DNA from: Cytophagaceae bacterium | GTDB taxonomy: Bacteria; Bacteroidota; Bacteroidia; Flavobacteriales; Flavobacteriaceae | Reading direction: 5' to 3' | Assembly (NCBI GenBank): GCA_002710685.1 | Contig: PALD01000045.1 | Location: forward strand, 106,273-170,272 | Length of the DNA: 64,000 nucleotides | Part shown: positions 41,906-50,420 of the stretch, in pieces | Numbering within the stretch: the first letter of the stretch is position 1 | Layout: every line of letters starts with the position of its first letter | Translations under genes and position numbers: made by a program | The notes under the pieces: model-generated | Database searches by the model: none | What the model saw: only the letters and a program-made list of their open reading frames with translations | What the model was told of the DNA's origin: nothing

Positions 41906-42619
41906 ATGGAGTTAAAGATATTCAAGGATAAGATTACCGTTGCCAAAGAATTTTGTGACTTTTTTGTTGATTTGCTCAAGGCAAAAGAAGGCCTTACGGT
42001 TGCTCTTTCAGGAGGAAGCACACCTAAAGTCGTTTTTGATTACCTAGCCGGACACGATACCGCGATAGACTGGTCTAAGGTCAAGTTCTTTTGGGGCGAT
42101 GAGCGCTGTGTGCCACCCACTGATGAAGAGAGCAACTACAAGATGACCGTGGAGCATCTGTTCTCAAAAATCAATGTCCCCGAAGAAAATATTTTTAGGA
42201 TCAAGGGCGAGGCTGACCCAGAAGTTGAGGCAGAACGTTATGCAAATATCCTCAATGATAAATTGCCCCTGGCAAAGGGAATACCTTATTTTGACCTCGT
42301 GATCCTGGGAATGGGTGATGATGGCCATACGGCCTCAGTCTTCCCGCATCAAATCGAGTTATGGAGGGCAAATAAGAACTGTGTGGTCGCCACACATCCT
42401 GATAGCGGTCAAAAGCGCGTGAGCATTACCGGTAAGGTCATCAACAATGCAAACACCGTGGTTTTTTTGGTCACCGGTGCCGGCAAGGCAGAAAAGGTTG
42501 AAGAAATCCTCAATAAAGAAGAAGGGTATGAGCAATACCCTGCCAGTCTGGTAAATCCTGATAGCCAGCAGCTTGTGTGGTTCATGGATAAGGCTGCCGC
42601 CGAAAAACTTTCAAAATGA
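41906..42619 (+). CDS. pgl: 6-phosphogluconolactonase
   Basis: A 237-residue enzyme of the SOL/DevB type hydrolysing 6-phosphogluconolactone to 6-phosphogluconate. Motifs are VALSGGSTPKVVFDYL near the N-terminus, FFWGDERCVPPTDEESN and LGMGDDGHTASVFPH, which form the substrate site shared with glucosamine-6-phosphate deaminases. It lies 9 bp after zwf. Together with divergent gnd it completes the path from glucose-6-phosphate to ribulose-5-phosphate and NADPH. Confidence 0.94.
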   Translation: MELKIFKDKITVAKEFCDFFVDLLKAKEGLTVALSGGSTPKVVFDYLAGHDTAIDWSKVKFFWGDERCVPPTDEESNYKMTVEHLFSKINVPEENIFRIKGEADPEVEAERYANILNDKLPLAKGIPYFDLVILGMGDDGHTASVFPHQIELWRANKNCVVATHPDSGQKRVSITGKVINNANTVVFLVTGAGKAEKVEEILNKEEGYEQYPASLVNPDSQQLVWFMDKAAAEKLSK

Positions 42620-42677
42620 TTCCGGGGTTTTAATTTTAATTTTTCAGTTTGTCCCAGGATATAGGGACTAGATTAAA

Positions 42678-42718
42678 GTTTAGTACTTACTTTTATATTG
42701 CTTTAAGTAATACTAAAC
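42678..42718. promoter_or_regulatory. long dyad immediately upstream of the TonB receptor start
   Basis: GTTTAGTA (42678-42685) pairs with TACTAAAC (42711-42718); inside it CTTACTT pairs with AAGTAA apart from a one-base bulge. The hairpin ends 3 nt before the ATG at 42722. It may be an operator or an RNA hairpin hiding the translation start. Metal-dependent control is typical of such receptors but is not shown. Confidence 0.55.
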
Positions 42719-42721
42719 CCT

Positions 42722-45016
42722 ATGAAGAATGTTTACCCATCCCTCTTTTTTCTTTTCACGACCCTGATTTCATTTGGCCAGAGCCAAATTCAAGGAACCG
42801 TAAAAAATGCAACTGACCAGGCGCCTGTTGACGGTGCCATTATCTATGTTGTAGAGCTTGATAAAGGTGCGGTTTCCAATGCTCAGGGACAGTATTCATT
42901 AAACGGAATAGGAGCGGGGAGCTATCATCTTCAGGTATCCTATCTTGGTTTTGCACCTGTGATAAAGGAAGTTTCCATTATAAATGCTAAAGATGATACG
43001 ATTGATTTTGAGCTAAGTCCACGACCTTTTGTCATGGATGAAATCGTAGTGTCCAGCGCCTTTCTTGATGAGCAGCGGGACAATGTTTATAAAATTGATG
43101 TGCTCAACAAGGATAATATGCAACGCGAGGGGGCCGTGACCATTATGGATATGATTGAGGATGTTCTTGGTGTTGATGCCGTGACCACGGGACCACTCGT
43201 GAGCCGCCCGGTAATAAGGGGCCTTTCGGGAAATCGAGTCCTTACTGTGGTAGATGGCAGCAGGTTTGAGACCCAGCAGTGGGATGATGAACATGGCTTG
43301 GGCGTCAATGAATTGGGGGTGGACCATATAGAAATCATAAAAGGACCTGCTAGCTTGCTCTACGGGCCAGAAGCCATAGGCGGGGTCATCAGGCTGGTTG
43401 AAGAAAAGCCGGCAGCCGTGGGCACTAGGGAAGGGCAAGCCTCTGCCACCTTGTTTTCAAACAACCTGGGCGCAAGGGCAAACGTGGGCGTAAAGGAAGC
43501 CAAGGAAAATTTTAACTGGGGGGTAAATGCCCTGGGAAGGTTGCTCTCAGATTATTTTTATAACGGCTATGACTTTAGGGTGCCCAATACCCGCTTGATG
43601 GAATATGGCGGTAAGGCCTATGCCGGTGTCAATGGAAAATGGGGTTCCACAAAACTTTCCTACCTTTTTAACAAGGCCTATTATGGCATCCTTGACGGCA
43701 AGGATATCGTGAAGGATGAAGATGGGCGCATCGTAAATATTGACAGCCTTGAAAAAGAAAAGTTTCCGATGGAGATAGAGGCTCCCTTTCATGCGGTGAC
43801 CGATAATCGTATAAGCTCAAAGACCACCCTGCTTACCGGTGCTTCAAAGATTGACGCCGTGCTGAGTTATCAAAACAACCACCGCTCAGAAAATGAAGAG
43901 TTAAGTGGGCATAAAAAAGGATATACCTATGTGGACATGGTCTTGCAAACGGCAACCTATGATGTAAAGTGGCACCTTCCTAAAATGGAAAACCTTGAAA
44001 CCATTGTGGGCATCCAGGGAATGTTTCAAAAAAACAAGAACCAGCCGGGAGCAGAAACCCTGCTTGTGCCAGATGCCAGCATTCGCGATTTTGGTTTTTT
44101 GGCTGTAGCCAAATATAATTTATCAGGCTTGATGCTTAGCGCCGGGGCAAGATATGACAAGCGATGGCTGGAGGCACAACCCTATCAGGATGAATTCTTG
44201 ACCTTTCCAGATGTTTCCCGTGATTATGATAATTTGAGCTATTCTGTGGGGCTTAACTATAACCTTAATGATGCGTTACAGTTGCGCAGCAGTTTTGCAT
44301 CTGGCTACAGGGCGCCTAACCTCAATGAACTTTTTGCAAATGGTTTTAAACTGGAATCTCAACGTTTTGAGCGGGGTAACATAGACTTTGAAAAAGAGTA
44401 CAACAATCAGCTGGATGTGAGTATAACCTACACTCAGGCTGACCTGACCCTTGAAGGTGCGGCATTTTTAAACAGTATCCACAACTTTATCTATCTCGCG
44501 CCCACTGGGGAAACCGTTGAGAACAACCTGGAACCGGGAGAAGAAGTGCCCTTATATGATTTTTTACAGGAGGATGCGGAAATAAAGGGGTTTGAGGCAA
44601 GTCTTGATATTCACCCTTCAAGTATTGCCTGGGGGCACCTAGTGAGCCGTTTTTCAACCTTGACGGGCAAGCTTAAAGATGATTCTTACCTGCCCATGAT
44701 GTCCCCCACACGATTGTACAATACCATGTATCTTAACCTGGACCATATCTCAAGGTTGGAGGATGCTTTTATAGACATAGGTACAGAGACCGCATTTAAA
44801 CAAGCGCAGACCGCTGAAAATGAAATGAACACCCCGGCATATACCTTGCTCAATGCAGCGCTGGGTGGCCACATAAAGAAAACCGAAATCATACTGAGCG
44901 CACACAACATCCTGGATAAGGCATATCTTGACCACATGTCAAGGTTTAGGTCTTATGAGATTATCTCACCGGGATTAAACATCTCGCTCAGCGTGAAGAT
45001 GCCGCTGGATATCTAG
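42722..45016 (+). CDS. TonB-dependent outer-membrane receptor with carboxypeptidase-regulatory-like domain
   Basis: A 764-residue protein with signal peptide MKNVYPSLFFLFTTLISFGQ. A CarboxypepD_reg-like domain covers residues 22-105. The TonB box region is FVMDEIVVSSAF, the plug domain is about 120-230 (VSRPVIRGLSGNRVLTVVDG, ELGVDHIEIIKGPASLLYGP), and a 22-strand barrel runs to the C-terminus (LNISLSVKMPLDI). It imports a ligand such as a metal chelate across the outer membrane; the ligand is unknown. A strong dyad overlaps its 5' region. A palindrome is embedded at 44098-44113. Confidence 0.88.
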   Translation: MKNVYPSLFFLFTTLISFGQSQIQGTVKNATDQAPVDGAIIYVVELDKGAVSNAQGQYSLNGIGAGSYHLQVSYLGFAPVIKEVSIINAKDDTIDFELSPRPFVMDEIVVSSAFLDEQRDNVYKIDVLNKDNMQREGAVTIMDMIEDVLGVDAVTTGPLVSRPVIRGLSGNRVLTVVDGSRFETQQWDDEHGLGVNELGVDHIEIIKGPASLLYGPEAIGGVIRLVEEKPAAVGTREGQASATLFSNNLGARANVGVKEAKENFNWGVNALGRLLSDYFYNGYDFRVPNTRLMEYGGKAYAGVNGKWGSTKLSYLFNKAYYGILDGKDIVKDEDGRIVNIDSLEKEKFPMEIEAPFHAVTDNRISSKTTLLTGASKIDAVLSYQNNHRSENEELSGHKKGYTYVDMVLQTATYDVKWHLPKMENLETIVGIQGMFQKNKNQPGAETLLVPDASIRDFGFLAVAKYNLSGLMLSAGARYDKRWLEAQPYQDEFLTFPDVSRDYDNLSYSVGLNYNLNDALQLRSSFASGYRAPNLNELFANGFKLESQRFERGNIDFEKEYNNQLDVSITYTQADLTLEGAAFLNSIHNFIYLAPTGETVENNLEPGEEVPLYDFLQEDAEIKGFEASLDIHPSSIAWGHLVSRFSTLTGKLKDDSYLPMMSPTRLYNTMYLNLDHISRLEDAFIDIGTETAFKQAQTAENEMNTPAYTLLNAALGGHIKKTEIILSAHNILDKAYLDHMSRFRSYEIISPGLNISLSVKMPLDI
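44098..44113. repeat. palindrome TTTGGC-TGTA-GCCAAA inside the TonB receptor gene
   Basis: Perfect arms within the barrel region; encodes FLAVAK in frame. Confidence 0.75.
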
Positions 45017-45018
45017 GT

Positions 45019-45390
45019 CTAGAAAACACCGTTTTCATTGACTATCTCCTTAGGGATTACCATATGGTAGTCCCACAGCTCGATGACCTTGTCACTCCCG
45101 TCAAATTTAAGGATGTGTGTTGTTGCATAGCCCGGGTGTCCTGGACTGGGCTTAACATGAGAATGAACTGATACCAGGTCACCATCAGCCAGTATATGCT
45201 TAAATTCAATGGTTTGTTTTGGGGCATGTAATGATGCCTCTGCCATGGCATTTTCAAGGGTTTCCGCGTCACCTTTAAAGAAGGCATTGTGGTGCTTGAA
45301 TTGCACTGCTGTATATTTGGCAAAAGCCTTATGGGGATCACCGCCCGAGCACAGGCTTAAGAAATCTTGTGCAATTTCCTTTTTTGTCAT
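45019..45390 (-). CDS. SnoaL-like/NTF2-fold protein
   Basis: A 123-residue protein. The fold is indicated by the helical start KKEIAQDFLSLCSGGDPHKA, the substrate-pocket strand QFKHHNAFFKGDAETL, DLVSVHSHVKP, and the final strands HILKFDGSDKVIELWDYHMV. This pattern fits the SnoaL-like polyketide-cyclase/nuclear-transport-factor-2 superfamily. No specific reaction can be assigned. It lies 2 bp after the pentapeptide gene on the same strand, so it is probably co-transcribed. Confidence 0.75.
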   Translation of the reverse strand: MTKKEIAQDFLSLCSGGDPHKAFAKYTAVQFKHHNAFFKGDAETLENAMAEASLHAPKQTIEFKHILADGDLVSVHSHVKPSPGHPGYATTHILKFDGSDKVIELWDYHMVIPKEIVNENGVF

Positions 45391-45392
45391 GG

Positions 45393-45977
45393 TCAGGATT
45401 CTTGATTAATCTTGATCTTGTGCTTATGGAGCAGCCCCAGGACCTCGGGCATGGTGAAGGTTGCCCCCTTGACCTTGTTTTGATCTGGGTCAATGGTATA
45501 GCCAAAAGACCTTGAAAAATCTGCTCTCTCCAGGTTTGTATGTTCAAATATGGCATCGCGCAGGTCGCAATGGGCAATGGTTATACCAGATAGATCTGCT
45601 TCTACAAAATCTACCCCTTCAAGCTTGCAATCTTTAAAGTGAGAGCTGGTAAGGTTAAGTTTATAAAAAGATGCGTGGTTAAGCTGGCTGTCATACATCT
45701 TGACCTCAAAAGCCAGTGAGTCACATTTTTCAAAGTTGATGCCCAGCATTTTACAGGTGTGAAATTCAACGGTTTGCAGGGCAACATCAGTAAAATCTGC
45801 ATTGCTCAGGTTACAAAAATTGAACGTACAGTTTATAAAACGGCAATGGGCGAGGGTGACATCAGTAAAATTGCAGTTTGAAAAAACGCAATCTTCATAC
45901 TCGCCACGGGAAAAACCAGCCTGTGTGAAGTCTTCAGCATCATACTCCTGGTCTTCGTAATAATCAAGATCCATCAA
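45393..45977 (-). CDS. pentapeptide-repeat protein (Qnr-like right-handed beta-helix)
   Basis: A 194-residue protein. About 25 tandem A(D/N)LXX-type repeats cover residues 25-165, such as CVFSNCNFTDVTLAHCRF and FVEADLSGITIAHCDLRDA, with an interruption near KMYDSQLNHASF. The family forms a quadrilateral beta-helix. Qnr members mimic DNA and protect gyrase, but many others have unknown roles, so resistance should not be inferred. The acidic N-terminus (MMDLDYYEDQEYDAED) is notable. Start is one of two adjacent ATG codons. Confidence 0.82.
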   Translation of the reverse strand: MMDLDYYEDQEYDAEDFTQAGFSRGEYEDCVFSNCNFTDVTLAHCRFINCTFNFCNLSNADFTDVALQTVEFHTCKMLGINFEKCDSLAFEVKMYDSQLNHASFYKLNLTSSHFKDCKLEGVDFVEADLSGITIAHCDLRDAIFEHTNLERADFSRSFGYTIDPDQNKVKGATFTMPEVLGLLHKHKIKINQES

Positions 45978-46020
45978 GGATTGTTTTTTTGATTGAACCT
46001 AAAATTAAATTATTTTTTTT

Positions 46021-46221
46021 CTAATCGTCCTCCTCAAGTTCAAAAAAATCCTCGATGGGCTTGCCAAAAACCCGTGACAACTTCAAGGCCAGGAGGGTGG
46101 AGGGTACATATCTATTCTTCTCAATTGAATTAATCGTTTGACGGGACACGCCTATCTTGCCCGCCAGGTCCTCCTGGGTAATATCCAGTATGGCACGCTG
46201 TACCTTTATGGTGTTCTTCAT
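46021..46221 (-). CDS. XRE-family helix-turn-helix regulator
   Basis: A 66-residue protein starting MKNTIKVQRAILDITQEDLA. The HTH covers residues 13-45 (LAGKIGVSRQTINSIEKNRY), and the tail PIEDFFELEEDD is acidic. It is the small YozG-like type found next to membrane proteins. Its ATG overlaps the stop of the membrane gene by 1 bp (TAATG). The inverted repeat in the promoter of this pair (46695-46709) is a probable autoregulatory operator. Confidence 0.88.
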   Translation of the reverse strand: MKNTIKVQRAILDITQEDLAGKIGVSRQTINSIEKNRYVPSTLLALKLSRVFGKPIEDFFELEEDD

Positions 46222-46652
46222 TACCTGATAAATCTTAGTAAGTAATAAAAACCCAGTTGTATAAAGAGCATGTACCACACGATGACATATGAGGGCATCT
46301 CGCTGTAAACGGCCGGGGCGTCATTGATGGCATTTGCAACACCAAGGTTGATATACGGCTGAACAACGGCATACAGGACCCCGGCAATAAAGGCCATCAT
46401 ATACGATTTTGACCTGAGGCTCAGGGTGTATTCATCCTCCACTTTTTCCCGCGATGCAGAAATCATGAGCATGGCTATCAACAAGACTGACCAGGTAATC
46501 GATTTTGCCATTCCATGCACCTCCATGAACATTACAACAAATAGCCCCAACAGGGCAACTGCCAGGAGTACAAATCCTATTTTCTTGTATAGGTAGGGTA
46601 GCATTTTGATTTTTTCAAGCTGGCGGCCTTCGCATTCCAATATTTTCTTCAT
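46221..46652 (-). CDS. four-helix membrane protein paired with XRE regulator
   Basis: A 143-residue protein with a short cytosolic N-terminus (MKKILECEGRQLEKIK) and four hydrophobic helices at about 23-43, 52-65, 88-105 and 120-138. A charged central loop, SREKVEDEYTLSLRSKS, lies between the second and third. Such proteins commonly precede a tiny XRE regulator and may modulate it, but no activity is known. A near-consensus promoter with an internal operator-like repeat lies 34 bp upstream. Confidence 0.72.
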   Translation of the reverse strand: MKKILECEGRQLEKIKMLPYLYKKIGFVLLAVALLGLFVVMFMEVHGMAKSITWSVLLIAMLMISASREKVEDEYTLSLRSKSYMMAFIAGVLYAVVQPYINLGVANAINDAPAVYSEMPSYVIVWYMLFIQLGFYYLLRFIR

Positions 46653-46685
46653 GAGTATAAATGTTAAGTTTGTTTTCTATAATGA

Positions 46686-46715
46686 CAAATATACTTTACA
46701 TTTTGTAAAACTCAA
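46686..46715 (-). promoter_or_regulatory. consensus promoter with operator in the spacer (membrane/XRE pair)
   Basis: Read on the minus strand: TTG (46715-46713), exactly 19 nt, then TATATTTG (46693-46686), a perfect match to TTG-N19-TANNTTTG. The spacer holds the inverted repeat TTTACA-TTT-TGTAAA (46695-46709). A protein bound there would block polymerase, so autoregulation by the XRE protein is likely. Confidence 0.8.
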
Positions 46716-46724
46716 AATCTTTTA

Positions 46725-46741
46725 TTTCGCTTTAAGCGAAA
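46725..46741. repeat. palindrome TTTCGC-TTTAA-GCGAAA
   Basis: Perfect arms, 1 nt past the stop of the DUF3124 gene. Its 17 bp are identical to the copy at 8574. Confidence 0.8.
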
Positions 46742-46742
46742 A

Positions 46743-47249
46743 TTACTCAACCTTGACCCCCTGCGTCGTAAATGAAATACCCTGCTGCCCAGATGTGGAT
46801 ATCATGACCGCTTCAAAGTGTGGCTGGGCAGCCTGGAGCGGGGTTGACCAATCAAAAAGAAAGTTTGCGCCCGTGCCCCCTTCTTTGTCAACCTTGTCAA
46901 TGATAATCTCCACGGTCTCCAGGGGAGCGATAAAAATGGGCTTGTCAAAATAACTGCGTATGCGCGCGCCATGGGTATTGTAATAGGCTGCACTATTGAT
47001 ATAGATAGTGTCCTGGGGGTTGATGTTGCGCAGGCTCACCGTGGCCGTGAGGTCATGTGTCTCATGCTCATCAAGGCTATAGATCTCAGAATATATGGAG
47101 AGGTATGACATTCCGCTGGCAAGAGAATCCCCGGGATTGACCCTGGCCTCCCTTTTTTGCCAGTTCACCTTGTTGAGTGAGCTCACCTCCTTGGTCTTGC
47201 CGCAAGAAACCATCAGGAGGACCAGTATGGGTAGGAATGTATTTTTCAT
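46743..47249 (-). CDS. DUF3124 lipoprotein
   Basis: A 168-residue protein starting MKNTFLPILVLLMVSCGK, a lipoprotein signal with Cys16. The DUF3124 domain fills the rest: YLSIYSEIYSLDEHETHDLT, VSLRNINPQDTIYINSAAYY, FIAPLETVEIIIDKVDKEGG and GANFLFDWS. It is a single beta-sandwich of unknown function, probably facing the periplasm. The start at 47249 is chosen because the longer frame adds a segment that would displace the lipobox. It is divergent from the NAD(P)-binding protein. Confidence 0.82.
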   Translation of the reverse strand: MKNTFLPILVLLMVSCGKTKEVSSLNKVNWQKREARVNPGDSLASGMSYLSIYSEIYSLDEHETHDLTATVSLRNINPQDTIYINSAAYYNTHGARIRSYFDKPIFIAPLETVEIIIDKVDKEGGTGANFLFDWSTPLQAAQPHFEAVMISTSGQQGISFTTQGVKVE

Positions 47250-47406
47250 CAGTACACATAAATTTAGCAGAAAGATAAACATTATCGTCAACCCATAAAC
47301 AGTTTTGAAGCCCACATGCAAAAATTGTCACATGAATGCGTTAAAGCATGTTAAGGCATACGCCAAAGCGCTTGCTGCTTTGTATTTTACTATAAAACAG
47401 AAAACA

Positions 47407-48063
47407 ATGAGTGCAAATAAAGAAAGTGTATTGGTGGCCGGAGCAAACGGCACTACAGGAAGGATTATAGTGCAATTATTACAGGAGTCACAATATTTTA
47501 CGCCCGTAGCCATGTTGAGAAACGAGGAGCAGGTGGCAAAATTCAAAGAGCAAAAGGTACGAACGGTACTTGCAGACCTGGAGGAGAGCCTTGACCATAC
47601 CCTGAAGGATATTGACAAGGTAGTGTTTGCTGCAGGTTCTGGCGGTCACACCCCACCAGAAAAGACCACCGCGGTAGACCAGGAAGGTGCAAAGAACCTC
47701 ATAGAAGCGTCAAGAAAAGCAGGCGTGGACAAGTTTGTGATGCTGAGTGCCATAAATGCAGATGATCCCGGCAGCAGTGAAAAATTGGGGCATTATCTTG
47801 AGGCAAAAAAAATAGCTGATGAATATCTTGTGGCCAGTGGGCTCAATTATGCCATCTTAAGGCCCGGGACCTTAAAAAACGACCCTGGCACGGGCAAGGT
47901 CAAGATAGCAGGTAAACTTAATGAGGGGGGCAAGATATCCAGGGAAGATGTTGCCCGCGTCATCGTTGCGGCACTTAATGATGATACCGCAAACAATGAA
48001 ACCTTTGAAATCATTGAGGGAGAAACCCTGATAGGCAAAGCACTCCATGGTGTTTCGGCGTAA
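47407..48063 (+). CDS. NAD(P)-binding atypical short-chain dehydrogenase
   Basis: A 218-residue protein starting MSANKESVLVAGANGTTGRI, with Rossmann motif AGANGTTGRIIVQLL near residue 10. FAAGSGGHTPPEKTTAVDQE and ILRPGTLKNDPGTGKV are typical of NmrA-like/YwnB-type atypical SDRs, which often lack the classical YxxxK catalysis. Function may be redox sensing or isomerisation; substrate unknown. The stop codon falls within a decayed palindrome (GGCGTAAGCC at 48057-48066). Confidence 0.82.
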   Translation: MSANKESVLVAGANGTTGRIIVQLLQESQYFTPVAMLRNEEQVAKFKEQKVRTVLADLEESLDHTLKDIDKVVFAAGSGGHTPPEKTTAVDQEGAKNLIEASRKAGVDKFVMLSAINADDPGSSEKLGHYLEAKKIADEYLVASGLNYAILRPGTLKNDPGTGKVKIAGKLNEGGKISREDVARVIVAALNDDTANNETFEIIEGETLIGKALHGVSA

Positions 48064-48068
48064 GCCAA

Positions 48069-49235
48069 CTATACTACCTGGCTGCGCTTTTTGCGCAGGA
48101 ATATGATGGAAACGGCAAGCATGACACCCAGCGTGGCCAGGCATGCACCCACATATGGGGGCGAGGTAAAGCCATAACCGGCCGCAATGGGCAGTCCCCC
48201 CAGAAATGCACCTATGGCATTGCCTATGTTAAACCCTGCCTGGTTGACGCCAGAGGCCAGCATCTCAGAACCTTTTGCTGCCTTGATCATCAACATCTGT
48301 ATGGGGGCTGCTGTTGAAAAGGCCAGGGCACCCGTTATAAACGTCATGACCAGAGAGGTCCATGGTGTGGGAGCAAGTTGAGAAACCATGATAAGGCTGA
48401 GCGTCATTGCGGTAAGCAATATCCCCGTTGCCTTTACAGGCGAAAATTTATCGGCAAGCTTGCCACCCAGAAAATTGCCAAAGGTCATACCTATACCGGC
48501 AAACATCAATATAAAGGTCACGGCATTGTCGCTAAAACCGCTTACTTCTGTAAGCAAGGGCGTGATGTAGCTGTACCAGGCAAAAAAACCACCGGTGCCT
48601 ATGGCGGTGACCAGCAGTACGAGCCATGGTTCAATATGGGTGAACACCTTAAGCTCTTCAAGCGGGTTCTTGGCTTCCCTTTTCTCCAGGTTTGGCATCC
48701 ATAATGTAATTGCGAGTATGGCACAAATGCCTATTGCCACGACCATCATAAATGTGATACGCCAGGAAATGTTGTGCCCCACATAGGTACCCAGGGGTAT
48801 CCCGATGATGTTTGCAATGGTGAGCCCGCCAAACATGACCGCGACGGCACTAGCTTCTTTTTCTTTGGGCACGAGCCTGCTTGCCACTACGGCACCCACA
48901 CCAAAAAACGCCCCATGTGGCAAGCCAGATAACAATCTGGACAACAGCATGAGTTCATAGGTAGAAGCAAATATGGATAAACTATTGAAGACCGTAAAAG
49001 CGGTCATCAGTATGATAAGTAATTTTTTTGGAGGATAATTACCTGCCACCATGACCAGGATGGGGGCGCCTATCACGACCCCCAGGGCGTAAGCAGAGAT
49101 GAGGTGTCCCGCAGTGGGTATGGAAATAGCAAGGTCTTTTGCAACATCAGGGAGTATGCCCATCATCACAAATTCTGTCATGCCTATACCAAAACCGCCG
49201 ACGGCCAGGGAAATCAAACTTTTCTTGAAAGTCAT
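48069..49235 (-). CDS. MFS exporter, AraJ/PbuE-like (DHA1 family)
   Basis: A 388-residue protein with 12 hydrophobic helices. The N-terminal GGFGIGMTEFVMMGILPDVA and AGHLISAYALGVVIGAPIL, then LSGLPHGAFFGVGAVVASRL, are characteristic of the DHA1 branch that includes AraJ and purine or sugar efflux proteins. It ends in a basic tail RKKRSQVV. It would use the proton gradient to export a small molecule; the substrate is unknown. It is convergent with the NAD(P)-binding protein, 5 bp apart. Confidence 0.88.
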   Translation of the reverse strand: MTFKKSLISLAVGGFGIGMTEFVMMGILPDVAKDLAISIPTAGHLISAYALGVVIGAPILVMVAGNYPPKKLLIILMTAFTVFNSLSIFASTYELMLLSRLLSGLPHGAFFGVGAVVASRLVPKEKEASAVAVMFGGLTIANIIGIPLGTYVGHNISWRITFMMVVAIGICAILAITLWMPNLEKREAKNPLEELKVFTHIEPWLVLLVTAIGTGGFFAWYSYITPLLTEVSGFSDNAVTFILMFAGIGMTFGNFLGGKLADKFSPVKATGILLTAMTLSLIMVSQLAPTPWTSLVMTFITGALAFSTAAPIQMLMIKAAKGSEMLASGVNQAGFNIGNAIGAFLGGLPIAAGYGFTSPPYVGACLATLGVMLAVSIIFLRKKRSQVV

Positions 49236-49429
49236 AAAGCTTCCTTTTTAAGCAAGCAAAGTTAACCCTTTATAATAGGTTTAGTATGAACAATATTCTC
49301 AACTATGTGTTTTATATTAACTTATTTATATTCAATTAATAAGATGTTAGATTAATTTAGTAAATAAATAGAATAGTTATATAGCATATTGATATTCTGG
49401 GACATCCCAATTTTCCTGACGTGGAATAA

Positions 49430-49990
49430 TTATCCTTTTTGGGGAGCATCTCCTGGGGCATAGTCAAAAATTACCTTGTTGATGGTACTAAACTGTAAAA
49501 GTGTTTTTTCTACCAGGGGATGGATTTGCGCCCTTGTTACCGAGACACCGGCCCAGCCATCTTTATCAATATTGAGAAGGATATAAGCAGTTCCGTTATC
49601 AACTTTTAGATAATCAACATCTGCAGTTTGTGGTCCTCCACCAGCAGGTGAAATCACCCGTGCAGCTGCCTTTGCACTGGCCTTCATATCATCAACATGA
49701 TCAGCGGGGGTGATTTCTTTCTTAATAAATTCAATAGTGGGCAATGGGTCATCACCACCCACTTGCACATATTCGGCGATTTTTGATTTGTACGTCTCAA
49801 CATCAGCGGGAACGATGATTGTCAACACATCTTTTGCAGGATCGTCCTTAACTGCTATTTCAGTATCTGGTGTGGTTTCAACTCCTTGTGCCGTGGTTTG
49901 ATTATTGGCATCCTTACAGGATATTAGACCCAAAAGCAACAAGGCCACCATAGATCCATTTGTGGTTATCGATTTCAAAATATTTTTCAT
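49430..49990 (-). CDS. lipoprotein with GerMN-like domain
   Basis: A 186-residue protein with signal MKNILKSITTNGSMVALLLL and lipobox LGLISCK. A Thr/Asp/Glu-rich linker follows. The C-terminal half, with NGTAYILLNIDKDGWAGVSV and HPLVEKTLLQFSTINKVIF, resembles a GerMN (germination/sporulation) domain: a hydrophobic strand, a helix and a further strand. This assignment is by eye. GerMN domains are found in envelope lipoproteins beyond spore formers. Flanking intergenic gaps of about 195 and 130 bp hold no other gene. Confidence 0.6.
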   Translation of the reverse strand: MKNILKSITTNGSMVALLLLGLISCKDANNQTTAQGVETTPDTEIAVKDDPAKDVLTIIVPADVETYKSKIAEYVQVGGDDPLPTIEFIKKEITPADHVDDMKASAKAAARVISPAGGGPQTADVDYLKVDNGTAYILLNIDKDGWAGVSVTRAQIHPLVEKTLLQFSTINKVIFDYAPGDAPQKG

Positions 49991-50094
49991 AGCGTTGTTT
50001 TAACTTCAATTTACGCATGAAAAATGGAGTACAAATGGTTTGAATGTGGGATTAACTTGTATTTAGCATTGCCTTTTTGGATGACAATGACTTT

Positions 50095-50111
50095 TTTGGC
50101 TTTATGCCAAA
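50095..50111. repeat. palindrome TTTGGC-TTTAT-GCCAAA
   Basis: Perfect arms, 8 nt past the stop of the 96-residue protein gene; the spacer differs from the common TTTAA by its last base. Confidence 0.75.
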
Positions 50112-50119
50112 GGATGCCT

Positions 50120-50410
50120 TTAAGTCTTTACATGCACGAGCAGCTTGAACTGGATACGGTTTGTGTTCATATTTGAGGAAGATTTTGAGGTACTTGCCCC
50201 CGCGTTGAAAAGTTGGGCGACGGCAATTTTACCACCTTTTTCCGTGGCGCCTTCTTCATTGCTGGCCACCGCGATATCAAAGGTGATTTCCTTAGCCTTA
50301 TCCATGCGGACACCATCCCCCATTTGATTTTCAACAATATAATCATGCCCGCCCCTCACGCCGTCAGCAATCTGGATTATGGTTTCTTTTATAAATTCCC
50401 TGAGTTCCAT
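50120..50410 (-). CDS. small Trypco2-like protein
   Basis: A 96-residue protein, MELREFIKETIIQIADGVRG, followed by HDYIVENQ, a strand ITFDIAVAS, the loop GGKIAVAQLFNAG, a Ser/Asn/Thr-rich stretch and a last strand RIQFKLLVHV. The helix-then-strands layout resembles the trypsin-co-occurring domain 2 family, seen near predicted effector or defence proteins, although no protease gene lies nearby. Function unknown. It sits 26 bp downstream of the TfoX-like gene with a palindrome in between. Confidence 0.55.
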   Translation of the reverse strand: MELREFIKETIIQIADGVRGGHDYIVENQMGDGVRMDKAKEITFDIAVASNEEGATEKGGKIAVAQLFNAGASTSKSSSNMNTNRIQFKLLVHVKT

Positions 50411-50420
50411 GTGTTGTTTT

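Noticed and set aside
45393..45977. Quinolone-resistance (Qnr) gene
   Set aside because: Pentapeptide repeats alone do not establish gyrase protection; called only as a pentapeptide-repeat protein.
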